DNA from: Paraburkholderia sp. LEh10
GTDB taxonomy: Bacteria; Pseudomonadota; Gammaproteobacteria; Burkholderiales; Burkholderiaceae
DNA length: 64,000 bases
Reading direction: 5' to 3'
Assembly: GCF_017814945.1 (NCBI RefSeq)
Contig: NZ_JAGIPX010000015.1
Span: 62,001 to 126,000, forward strand
Every line of letters begins with the position of its first letter. Position 1 is the first letter of the stretch. Of the stretch, positions 8,805 through 16,213 are shown in pieces. The notes under the pieces were generated by a model. The model saw nothing but the letters and a program-made list of their open reading frames with translations, was not told the DNA's origin and did not search any database. A program made the translations under genes and the position numbers.

Positions 8805-11099
8805 ATGACTGATGGCGGCGATTTTCCCGGCAAAACGTACGTATTGCGGCTGCGGCTTTGTTTCGATTTAAAGGGCAAGTGTTTAGCTCTGCCCACCTTG
8901 CTATCGGTAATGCTGGCCGCGGCGATAGTGAGCGGCTGTGACAGCGCCTCTGCCGATAGCGAGCAAAGCGCCAAAGCAATGGACCCGCAAGCGCGTAGCT
9001 GGACGAAGTGCGCAGACGAAAACGGCAGCTGCGCGTTCAGCGGCACTCGCGACGTGCGCTACGGCACGCAGGCGCACGACGTCGTCAAATCACTGAGCAA
9101 TGGCACGTCATGTGATAACGGCGTATTCGGCGATCCGTCGCCGGGAGACGTCAAGCAGTGCTGGATTTCAGATGTGAAAGCAACGGCCGACACTTCCGCA
9201 AGCGCGGCCGGGGCAGCATCCGCGCACGCTCGGTGGGAGGGCAACGCTGCGCCGATCAAGGCGCCGCTTCGTGCGAACAGCGCTCAAGCACTGCGTTGTG
9301 ACAAATCGCCGGATGCCGCGGCAGGAAACGCGCAAGGCGATCTCATCGAAGGGGATACCCCCGGCAGCGACGGCACGCGCCTCTTTACGTTAGACCATTC
9401 GTTTCAGATCGTGATCACGACGCGCGCGGCGCGCGACGACACGCTCGCCTGGCGGATTCGCGATGCGTGGGGCACGGAGCAGGCAAGCGGCGCGTATGGC
9501 GTCGCACAGGGCGCGCGCCAGGTCACGTTGAACTGCACGTCGTCGCTCGCGGGCTACTTCGCGTTGTCGGCATCGCTGGAACAGGAACATGGGCAACTGC
9601 CCGCACGCGGCACGCGGCCCGCAGGAATCGTCACGTTCGGCGTGCTGCCCGACGTCTCCGCGAGCGTGCCGCCCGTGCATTTCCCGCGCGCGGACCTGCA
9701 CCGCTTCGGCGGCCAGGGGACCGCGTTCATCGCGCCGGGCGAGCGCTGCTGCGACGGCGACGGCTATCGGCCTCTCTACACCCGGCTCGGTCTCACATGG
9801 ATCAATGACAACCGCAACTGGTACAAGGAGGAACCCGACCGCGCCGACACGTTCAACCCGGATACGCGGCAACTCGAGCCATGGTTGCGCAAAGGCGACC
9901 TGCTCCGGCTGATCCAGCTCGATGGCTTTCCAGGCTGGGTGAGCCCGACGGGCAAGCAGACACACAGCTATCTGCCGAAATCGGCGACTGCATTGCGCGA
10001 CTACATGCAGCGCGTCGGCACCGAATCGAGCCGCGCGCGAAGCACGGTGTTCCCGACGCAGTCGGGCAACTACTATCAGGTCACATGGGAGCCCGACGCC
10101 GAGGGCGGCCTGCCGTGGCGCGACACCGATGGGAACTTCGTCGAGCTGTACAAGGTCGTGTACGAAGGCATTCACGCAACCGATCCGAACGCGGTCGTGA
10201 TGGGGCCGACGTACGGCTCCGTGGTCGCCAACGTCGAATGGCTCAAACGCCTCGCGCCGCTCGGGCTGGCGAAATACCTCGATGGCATCGCGATTCACGG
10301 CTATTACGATCCGAACGGCAACAGCCCGTCACACCCTCCCGAGCGTCTGATGAATGCAAGCGACCCGCAGCAGGCACAGTACGCGCTGCCGACCGCGATG
10401 CGCGCGCTGCGCCGCGTGATGGTCGAGCGGTACAGGCCGGGCGCGAAGCTGTTCGTGACAGAGACGGGCATCAGCTACGACAACGGCGACGAATACGGCC
10501 CGCACTATCCGCCAAACGATGTGCTGTACGCACAGGGCGCAGTCGTCGCGCGCACGCATCTGATTCTGCTCGGCGAAGGCGCGGACATGACCTACATCTT
10601 CTATTCGAACGACTCGCCCGCCGCGACGCCGGGCTACGGCGTGTTCTTCGACCTCGATCATCCGAAGGGCACGTTCGGCCCGGGCATCATCAGTCCGAAG
10701 CCCGCCGCGCTCGGCATCGCGGCGATGACGCGGCTCATCGACGGCACGGCCACGCTCGGCCCCGTCAAGCGCACGCCGGCAGGCGTCTATGCATACGCGT
10801 TCGAACGCCTGAACGGCGGCAAGGTCATCACGGCCGCGTGGACGCACGACAACGCGAAGTGGAACAAGTCGACGCACTTCGATCCGACGGCGGGCGTCAA
10901 GTGGCGCCTGCAAGTCGATGCGCCCGGCAGCACGGGCAAGGTGACCGTGTTCGACATGATGGGCAATCCATCGAGCGTGGCCTACGCAAACGGCTACGTG
11001 ACGCTCGCGCTGACGGAGACGCCGCTCTACGTGGTGTCGTCGAACGCGGCCGTGATGAAGGCCAACGTCACGACGCCGGCGGGGTATGTTGCCCCATAA
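8805..11099 (+). CDS. Predicted lipoprotein glycoside hydrolase (GH39-like, clan A)
   Basis: The protein has 764 residues. A long N-region and hydrophobic stretch end in the lipobox-like VSGC (Cys45), so it is probably a lipoprotein. Residues about 63-125 form a Cys-rich module (WTKCADENGSC, FSGTRDVRYG, FGDPSPGD) of a kind seen attached to secreted carbohydrate-active proteins. The C-terminal 450 residues look like a TIM-barrel glycosidase: TWEPDAEGG (Glu429, candidate acid/base) and LFVTETGISYD (Glu553, candidate nucleophile), spaced as in clan A. GGGGGAAAG precedes the ATG. PslG of Pseudomonas, a GH39 enzyme in the Psl locus, is the closest functional parallel I can name, so a role in trimming or releasing the polymer is plausible. 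Substrate and exact family are not established. Confidence 0.65.
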   Translation: MTDGGDFPGKTYVLRLRLCFDLKGKCLALPTLLSVMLAAAIVSGCDSASADSEQSAKAMDPQARSWTKCADENGSCAFSGTRDVRYGTQAHDVVKSLSNGTSCDNGVFGDPSPGDVKQCWISDVKATADTSASAAGAASAHARWEGNAAPIKAPLRANSAQALRCDKSPDAAAGNAQGDLIEGDTPGSDGTRLFTLDHSFQIVITTRAARDDTLAWRIRDAWGTEQASGAYGVAQGARQVTLNCTSSLAGYFALSASLEQEHGQLPARGTRPAGIVTFGVLPDVSASVPPVHFPRADLHRFGGQGTAFIAPGERCCDGDGYRPLYTRLGLTWINDNRNWYKEEPDRADTFNPDTRQLEPWLRKGDLLRLIQLDGFPGWVSPTGKQTHSYLPKSATALRDYMQRVGTESSRARSTVFPTQSGNYYQVTWEPDAEGGLPWRDTDGNFVELYKVVYEGIHATDPNAVVMGPTYGSVVANVEWLKRLAPLGLAKYLDGIAIHGYYDPNGNSPSHPPERLMNASDPQQAQYALPTAMRALRRVMVERYRPGAKLFVTETGISYDNGDEYGPHYPPNDVLYAQGAVVARTHLILLGEGADMTYIFYSNDSPAATPGYGVFFDLDHPKGTFGPGIISPKPAALGIAAMTRLIDGTATLGPVKRTPAGVYAYAFERLNGGKVITAAWTHDNAKWNKSTHFDPTAGVKWRLQVDAPGSTGKVTVFDMMGNPSSVAYANGYVTLALTETPLYVVSSNAAVMKANVTTPAGYVAP

Positions 11100-11281
11100 C
11101 GGCACGCCGTCGTTGTGCGCGCACTGCGCGGCGAAATGGCCAACCAAGACGGGATTTAGGCGTGAGACGACAGAACCACCGTTTATTGCTGCGGCTAGAC
11201 TCTGTGCAATGCCGCAAGCCTCGCGGGACCCGTTCTGCGGAGCAGCGGACGCACACGCGGGCACGACGGTGGAACGGTCTG

Positions 11282-11422
11282 ATGAGTGGTTTGGCATGGA
11301 TCATGATGGCGACGGTCGCGACGCTGGCTTGCGCGCTGGTCTTGAGCGCGGCAACGGCCGGCGTTGTCGCGCTATTGTTCGGCATCTCGTCGCGGCTCTT
11401 CGGCAACGGCACCGATCAATAA
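11282..11422 (+). CDS. Small membrane protein, 46 residues, unknown function
   Basis: A short frame beginning MSGLAWIMMATVATLACALV contains one long hydrophobic segment (residues about 4-36) and a short polar tail ending FGNGTDQ. It lies between the glycosidase and the Nudix gene on the same strand, about 180 bases after the former. The ribosome site is weak (GGTGGAACG). I recognise no family. The case for a real gene is the uninterrupted transmembrane pattern and its placement. Confidence 0.4.
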   Translation: MSGLAWIMMATVATLACALVLSAATAGVVALLFGISSRLFGNGTDQ

Positions 11423-11524
11423 ACGATGCGCGAGCGCCGCGCACCCCGGCCGCGCGTCGGGCGCTCGCCGCACGAGGCGTCGCCACGCGGCGGCGTCAAC
11501 TACACAACATGACGAGAGAGAGAC

Positions 11525-11998
11525 ATGGCCGGCACATGCGCCAATTTTCTCGACGCGGACGATTTTCTCCAGGTGGTCCGGTTGACGCCGCTCGTGTCGA
11601 TCGACCTGATCGTGTCCGATTACTCGGGCCGCGTGCTGGTCGGCCATCGGCGCAATCGGCCCGCGCTCGGCACGTGGTTCGTGCCGGGCGGCCGCATATG
11701 CAAGAACGAGCGGCTCGACGCGGCGTTCACGCGCATCGTCGACTCGGAACTCGGCATCGCGGGCATGGAGCGTTCGGCGGCACGCTTTTGCGGTCTGTTC
11801 GAACACCTGTACGCCGACAACTTCGCGGCCGTGGACGCGATCACGACGCACTACGTCGTGATCGCCTACTTCCTGACGCTGGAGAATACGGCCTCGGTGG
11901 GCCGCTTCGACCAGCACAGCCGCTATATCTGGCTCACACCCGAAGCGCTGCTCGAGCGCGAGGACGTGCATGACAACACGAAGGCGTATTTCCGCTAG
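11525..11998 (+). CDS. gmm: GDP-mannose mannosyl hydrolase (Nudix family)
   Basis: The protein has 157 residues, the usual length for this subfamily. VLVGHRRNRPALGTWFVPGGRI followed by KNERLDAAFTRIVDSELGI is the characteristic degenerate Nudix box of GDP-mannose hydrolases (GDPMH/NudD/WcaH), in which REXXEE is altered. The enzyme hydrolyses GDP-mannose or GDP-glucose to GDP and free sugar, so it can set the GDP-mannose level for polymer synthesis. It fits the manC/gmd context 5 kb away. A GAGAGAGA purine run precedes the ATG. Specificity is inferred from the motif and context. Confidence 0.82.
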   Translation: MAGTCANFLDADDFLQVVRLTPLVSIDLIVSDYSGRVLVGHRRNRPALGTWFVPGGRICKNERLDAAFTRIVDSELGIAGMERSAARFCGLFEHLYADNFAAVDAITTHYVVIAYFLTLENTASVGRFDQHSRYIWLTPEALLEREDVHDNTKAYFR

Positions 11999-12223
11999 GG
12001 CCAGCCGTCCGTTGCAAACCAGCCGGTCGCCCGAGCTGGCGTACCTCGATGAGTCGATTGATCAGCATCGATACGCCAGCGCATTCGGCGAATATCGAGC
12101 CCATCTGCCAACTTCCCGTCGAATTCCGACTGAGAGCGCCAGCGAGCGAAGACGACGGCCTATGATGGACCCAAAGCACGCAGACCTTCAATTTTTAGCC
12201 GTACGAGGCACTGGAGACAGACG

Positions 12224-13288
12224 ATGCGATATGAGCACGCGGTGAGTCGGTGGCTGGATTCAACCTCGTTCAACTCAGTCGTCTACGTCGGGCACATGGT
12301 CAAACGCATCGGCATTCTCGTTTTTGAACGGTTTCCGTTAAGCGACGTGTGTCTGCTTGCCGACGCATTCCGGCTCGCCAATGAGGCCCAGGCTGACGAG
12401 TCCGGCAGCGTGGGCGCTGGCGTCGAGCCTTCGTATTCGATCGTGATGCTCTCCGAAATGGGCGGGAGCGTCTTGAGCAGCTGTTCGCTGCGCGTGTGGA
12501 CGGAGAGCCTCAATGGGCCGCTTTTGAACGGCTTCGATACGCTGTTCATCGTCGGCGGTCCCGGCGCTTCGCGGGCGAAGGCGAACGAGCGGCTGATTCG
12601 CCGGCTGCGCGCTGTCGCGCCGAAGATCCGCGTGGTCAAGGCGATCGACGAGGGCCTCGCCGTCCTGGCCGCCGCCGATCTGGCATTCGAGCGGCGCGGC
12701 TGGCGCAGCATGCCTCGCCCGACTGATTCACGAGGCTTGCCCCTCGCCCCCATTCCCAACGAAACGCAATGGCAGACCGAGCCCGGCGGGTCCGTCGATG
12801 TCGACGCGCCATTGCGTTCGATCGCGGCCGCGCTGACCGTCATCAAGCGCGACCACGGCACGCCGATGGCGCGGCTCGTGTCCGAACGCGCGCTGTCGGG
12901 CGCATCGCGCCGTCTCGACGCGATCCTCGACGACGATGAGAAGAAAGGCATCAGCCGCAAGATCACGACGGCCGCGCACTGGATCCGCGAGAATTACACG
13001 CGTCACATCTCGGTGGCCGAAGCGGCCGAAGTGGCGAAGATGAGCGAGCGCAATTTCCTGCGCCGCTTCAAGGCGCAAGTCGGGCTCACGCCGTCGGAGT
13101 ACCTTTTGCGCGCGCGGCTCGACGCAAGCTGCCTGCTGCTCACGGAAACCGACATGTCGATCGACGGCATCGCGCGCCGCTGCGGTGTACGCAGTGGCGA
13201 CGGGCTCGCGAAAATATTCCGCAAGCGCCTGTCGATTTCGCCGACGGACTACCGTGCAGCGCATCGCCACAGGATCGCCAAGAACTGA
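12224..13288 (+). CDS. GlxA/AraC-family transcriptional regulator, paralogue of the one at 7007
   Basis: The protein has 354 residues. The N-terminal part resembles the DJ-1-like domain (IGILVFERFPLSDVCLLADAF, LFIVGGPGASRA) but, as in its paralogue, lacks the cysteine elbow (AIDEGLAVLAAA) and the second half of the domain. The AraC helix-turn-helix pair is intact (SVAEAAEVAKMSERNFLRRF, IARRCGVRSGDGLAKIFRKR). The two proteins share long identical runs in this part, such as MSERNFLRRFK. GGAG lies 8 bases before the ATG at 12224; an internal ATG at 12296 is a shorter option. It closes the plus-strand set glycosidase, small protein, Nudix, regulator. Confidence 0.85.
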   Translation: MRYEHAVSRWLDSTSFNSVVYVGHMVKRIGILVFERFPLSDVCLLADAFRLANEAQADESGSVGAGVEPSYSIVMLSEMGGSVLSSCSLRVWTESLNGPLLNGFDTLFIVGGPGASRAKANERLIRRLRAVAPKIRVVKAIDEGLAVLAAADLAFERRGWRSMPRPTDSRGLPLAPIPNETQWQTEPGGSVDVDAPLRSIAAALTVIKRDHGTPMARLVSERALSGASRRLDAILDDDEKKGISRKITTAAHWIRENYTRHISVAEAAEVAKMSERNFLRRFKAQVGLTPSEYLLRARLDASCLLLTETDMSIDGIARRCGVRSGDGLAKIFRKRLSISPTDYRAAHRHRIAKN

Positions 13289-13790
13289 TCGAAGACCTTC
13301 AAACACACCGTTCCGACATGCAGGGATCACGTATCTACGCATGACGGCGGGGAGAAGCACATAACAAAAATAACGTTGGTGGCCCTAAAAGGCGCCGGCA
13401 CGGTTCCCTCTTTTCGCGCGTCTTGTGCGCTCCCGCCGCATGTCCACCGCTTACGCGCCCGAAGCAGCGCCGCGCAAGCTTCTTCGTCCCTTTCACGCGC
13501 GCACGACAAGCCCCACCATCCGCTGCGCCGCCGATGTCCTGGCGCTCGGCTCATCGATCGCCATCAGGTTGAAATCGAAAAAGGGCCTTTTTCACATTCG
13601 GCATTCGAATCAGTCACAACCGCTTATTGCCTGTCGTGGTATCCCAACGCTTTATTCCGGAGTACCTATATTTGCATTTATCGAGATGAGAAGACGTGTA
13701 ATGATCGCGCCGCTACGCTCCAGGTCCTTGCAACGCATCGACGGCATACGGCGAGCGACGCTCGCAACGCAACGCTTTCATCTCAACGTC
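13289..13790. other. Intergenic region, about 500 bases
   Basis: No gene is convincing here. It contains the symmetrical GAAAAAGGGCCTTTTTC at 13577-13593, which has no room for a loop and so is not a terminator. Upstream in-frame ATGs for the next gene occur at 13686 and 13701. Confidence 0.4.
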
Positions 13791-14159
13791 ATGATCAACT
13801 TCCTGCTCGATCTGATTTCGAACCTGATCATCCTGGCCGTTATGCTGGCGGCATGTTGTGTAATCAACTGGATGAAGCCTGACGCAAAAGCGAACGGCTA
13901 CCTCGCGTTCGTCGTGTTCGTCGCGCTCGCGCTGCTATTCGATGCGGCATTGACGTTCCTCGTGTTCGCCGATTCTCAGGCGCGCTACGGCCGGTTCAGC
14001 ACCACGGGAGCCTTCGTTGCGCGCCTCGCCGCGTATGCGGCGGCCAGCGCGATCGCCATCTGTCTGGCGCGCGTGCGCAGCCGCAAGCCGGCCGAGGCAT
14101 CGAACAAACCGCCTGTCATCGGCACGTCACCGTACACCGATTCGCGACTGCCGATGTAG
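13791..14159 (+). CDS. Small integral membrane protein, unknown function
   Basis: The protein has 122 residues with three hydrophobic helices: about 3-27 (FLLDLISNLIILAVMLAACC), 37-60 (FVVFVALALLFDAALTFLVF) and 72-93 (VARLAAYAAASAIAICLARV). A polar tail ends SPYTDSRLPM. I do not recognise the family. The start is uncertain: in-frame ATGs at 13686 and 13701 would add a basic, non-hydrophobic extension, and none of the three has a good ribosome site. A strong hairpin follows the stop, which supports a transcribed unit ending here. Confidence 0.55.
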   Translation: MINFLLDLISNLIILAVMLAACCVINWMKPDAKANGYLAFVVFVALALLFDAALTFLVFADSQARYGRFSTTGAFVARLAAYAAASAIAICLARVRSRKPAEASNKPPVIGTSPYTDSRLPM

Positions 14160-14226
14160 ACGGTAGGCGTGGCGGGAATATGTCTTGCTAACGCTCGCGC
14201 CGTCGCCTATAACACTCGATGATTGC

Positions 14227-14252
14227 AAGCGACGGCAGGTGCGCCGTCGCTT
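14227..14252 (+). terminator. Hairpin after the small membrane protein gene
   Basis: A perfect 10-base-pair stem AAGCGACGGC / GCCGTCGCTT has a 6-base loop and is followed by ctctcattt. It lies 68 bases after the stop codon at 14159. Confidence 0.6.
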
Positions 14253-14391
14253 CTCTCATTTCAGGCAACGTGGCCTCGCAGGCCGTTCGCCGTACCGGAT
14301 AAAACGTCGTGCAGTAAAAGCGCTGGACGCGGCGTCGTTCCCTCTAGCGGACTTGTCCTGCTGATCCGCCTCGAGTCCGCTGCGCCATCGC

Positions 14392-15249
14392 ATGAACACG
14401 GTCAGTCATACGCAAACCGACTCAAGCGAGGGAATCGTGGACATAGAATCCATACGCGTCTTCATGATGACCCGAGGCATCGACTTCGGGACCAAGGTAC
14501 TCGGCGCGATCGTTTTATGGATCATCGGGCGATGGGCCATCGGACTCGTCATCAGCCTGATGCGCAAGCTGCTCGCGCGCAACAGCAAGGTCGATCCGAC
14601 GCTTGCACATTACCTGGGCTCGATCCTCGGCGCGGTGCTGAACCTGCTGCTCGTTCTCGCGATCCTGCAGGTGTTCGGCGTGCAGACCACGTCGTTCGCG
14701 GCGTTGCTCGCGGGCTTCGGTCTCGCGATCGGCACCGCATGGGGCGGCCTGCTCGCGCACTTCGCGGCGGGCGTCTTCATGCAGGTGCTGCGGCCATTCA
14801 AGGTCGGCGACTTCGTGACGGCAGGCGGCGTGACGGGCACGGTTCAGGAACTCGGCCTGTTCGGCACGACCATCATCACGCCCGACAACGTGCAGACCAT
14901 CGTCGGCAACAACACGATCTTCTCGGGCGTGATCTCGAACTTCAGCGCGCAGCCGGTGCGCCGCGTCGAGCTGACGGCGAAGGTCGCGAACGGCGTGGAC
15001 CCCGTGGACGCAGCGAACCGCCTACGCGACGCCGTCACGAAGATTCCGAACGTGGCGCAGACCCCTGCGCCCGATGTCGAAGTGTTGTCGTTCACGCCCG
15101 AAGGGCCGATGCTGTGCGTGCGGCCTTATACACACAACGACAACTACTGGCAGGTCTATTTCGACACCAACCGGGCAATCGTCGAGACGTTTCGCGAGGC
15201 GGGCTATCCGACGCCGGAAACCCCCGTCGTGCGGCGCACCGCTCCATAA
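14392..15249 (+). CDS. Small-conductance mechanosensitive channel (MscS family)
   Basis: The protein has 285 residues, the size of E. coli MscS. Three transmembrane segments lie in the first 130 residues. The pore-lining TM3 reads SFAALLAGFGLAIGTAWGGLLAHFAAG, with the Gly/Ala packing typical of MscS. The cytoplasmic beta domain follows (FKVGDFVTAGGVTGTVQELGLF, then TIVGNNTIFSGVISNFS). These channels open on hypo-osmotic shock to release solutes. It is monocistronic and converges on the dedA-type gene. Confidence 0.92.
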   Translation: MNTVSHTQTDSSEGIVDIESIRVFMMTRGIDFGTKVLGAIVLWIIGRWAIGLVISLMRKLLARNSKVDPTLAHYLGSILGAVLNLLLVLAILQVFGVQTTSFAALLAGFGLAIGTAWGGLLAHFAAGVFMQVLRPFKVGDFVTAGGVTGTVQELGLFGTTIITPDNVQTIVGNNTIFSGVISNFSAQPVRRVELTAKVANGVDPVDAANRLRDAVTKIPNVAQTPAPDVEVLSFTPEGPMLCVRPYTHNDNYWQVYFDTNRAIVETFREAGYPTPETPVVRRTAP

Positions 15250-15264
15250 CGAGCCCAAAACCGG

Positions 15265-15303
15265 ACGATCAGGCGCCGCGACTTGCTTGCGGCGTCTGAT
15301 CGT
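15265..15303. terminator. Bidirectional hairpin between convergent mscS and dedA-type genes
   Basis: The 15-base arms ACGATCAGGCGCCGC and GCGGCGTCTGATCGT pair with one G-T wobble around a 9-base loop. It sits exactly in the 60-base gap between two convergent stop codons. Confidence 0.75.
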
Positions 15304-15309
15304 ATTGAG

Positions 15310-15999
15310 TCAATGACCGCTGTGATTGCTCGCCGATCGCGTCGGCTGACGCTTGCTGCGCATCAACTTCCAAAGTGCGCCAAGCGCCACGGGCACGATC
15401 GCCGCGCCGATGCCGACCAGCACGATCACGTTCAGATACTGGCGGATAAACGGAATGTTGCCGAAGAAGAAGCCGAGCAATGTGAGCAGCAGCACCCAGA
15501 ACAGCGCGCCCGCGATATTGAAGAACTGAAAACGCTTGACGCTCATCTGCGACGCGCCCGCGACGAACGGCGCAAAAGTCCGCACCACAGGAATGAAACG
15601 CGCGAGCACGATGGTCTTGCCGCCATGCCGCTCATAGAAGTCGTGCGTTTTGCGCAGCGCCTCGCGGTCGAGGAAGCGTTCGAGCACAGGTATGTGCGAG
15701 TTGAACACCCTCGGCCCGATTGCCCGGCCGATCAGATAGTTCACCGTGTTGCCCGTAACGGCGGCGACGAGCAGCAGCACGATCAGCAGTTCGATGTTCA
15801 TTTCCCCCGTCGCGCAGAACGCGCCGCCGATGAATAGCAGCGAATCGCCGGGCAGAAACGGCAGCACCACGAGACCCGTTTCGCAGAAAATGATCAGGAA
15901 CAGCACCGCGTAAACCCACGCGCCGTATTGGTGGATGAAGACTCCGAGAAACTTGTCGATGTGCAGGACAAGATTGACGAATTGCAGCAGCGTGTCCAA
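15310..15999 (-). CDS. DedA family membrane protein
   Basis: The protein has 229 residues with several hydrophobic segments. It has the DedA/SNARE-associated signature: FCETGLVVLPFLPGDSLLF near residues 39-57 and the conserved RFIPVVRTFAPFVAGASQM near 130. A GxxxG-containing hydrophobic segment lies between them. DedA proteins are lipid scramblases or flippases, including undecaprenyl-phosphate recycling members, in the inner membrane. Which subgroup this one belongs to cannot be told from motifs alone. Confidence 0.9.
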   Translation of the reverse strand: MDTLLQFVNLVLHIDKFLGVFIHQYGAWVYAVLFLIIFCETGLVVLPFLPGDSLLFIGGAFCATGEMNIELLIVLLLVAAVTGNTVNYLIGRAIGPRVFNSHIPVLERFLDREALRKTHDFYERHGGKTIVLARFIPVVRTFAPFVAGASQMSVKRFQFFNIAGALFWVLLLTLLGFFFGNIPFIRQYLNVIVLVGIGAAIVPVALGALWKLMRSKRQPTRSASNHSGH

Positions 16000-16177
16000 A
16001 GGTCGTCCTTTAAAAGCAGAGGGCTGACGTGACTGTTACGGGGGCCTGTCGTTGGTGGAGCAAAACGTCAACGACGACGTGAGGCCATGACGAATCGCGT
16101 CCCAAGCTGGAATTGACCGCGCCATGATACCGAAAGTGCCATCACGGCCTTAAAAAAAGTCGCTCGTCGTGTGCACG

Positions 16178-16207
16178 TTCAGACGGCTTGCGACGAATCG
16201 CTATAAT
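16178..16207 (+). promoter_or_regulatory. Promoter of mutL with start site at or next to the ATG
   Basis: A perfect TATAAT at 16202-16207 has a partial -35 TTCAGA at 16178-16183 with an 18-base spacer. The expected start point, about 7 bases downstream, coincides with the A of the mutL ATG at 16214, and no ribosome site lies between them. Confidence 0.6.
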
Positions 16208-16213
16208 TTCGCC

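Noticed and set aside
9390..10298. A 302-codon minus-strand frame inside the glycosidase gene
   Set aside because: Antisense shadow; the plus-strand frame carries a lipobox and glycosidase motifs.
13577..13593. GAAAAAGGGCCTTTTTC as a terminator
   Set aside because: The repeat has a one-base centre and cannot form a stable hairpin loop; at most a protein-binding site.
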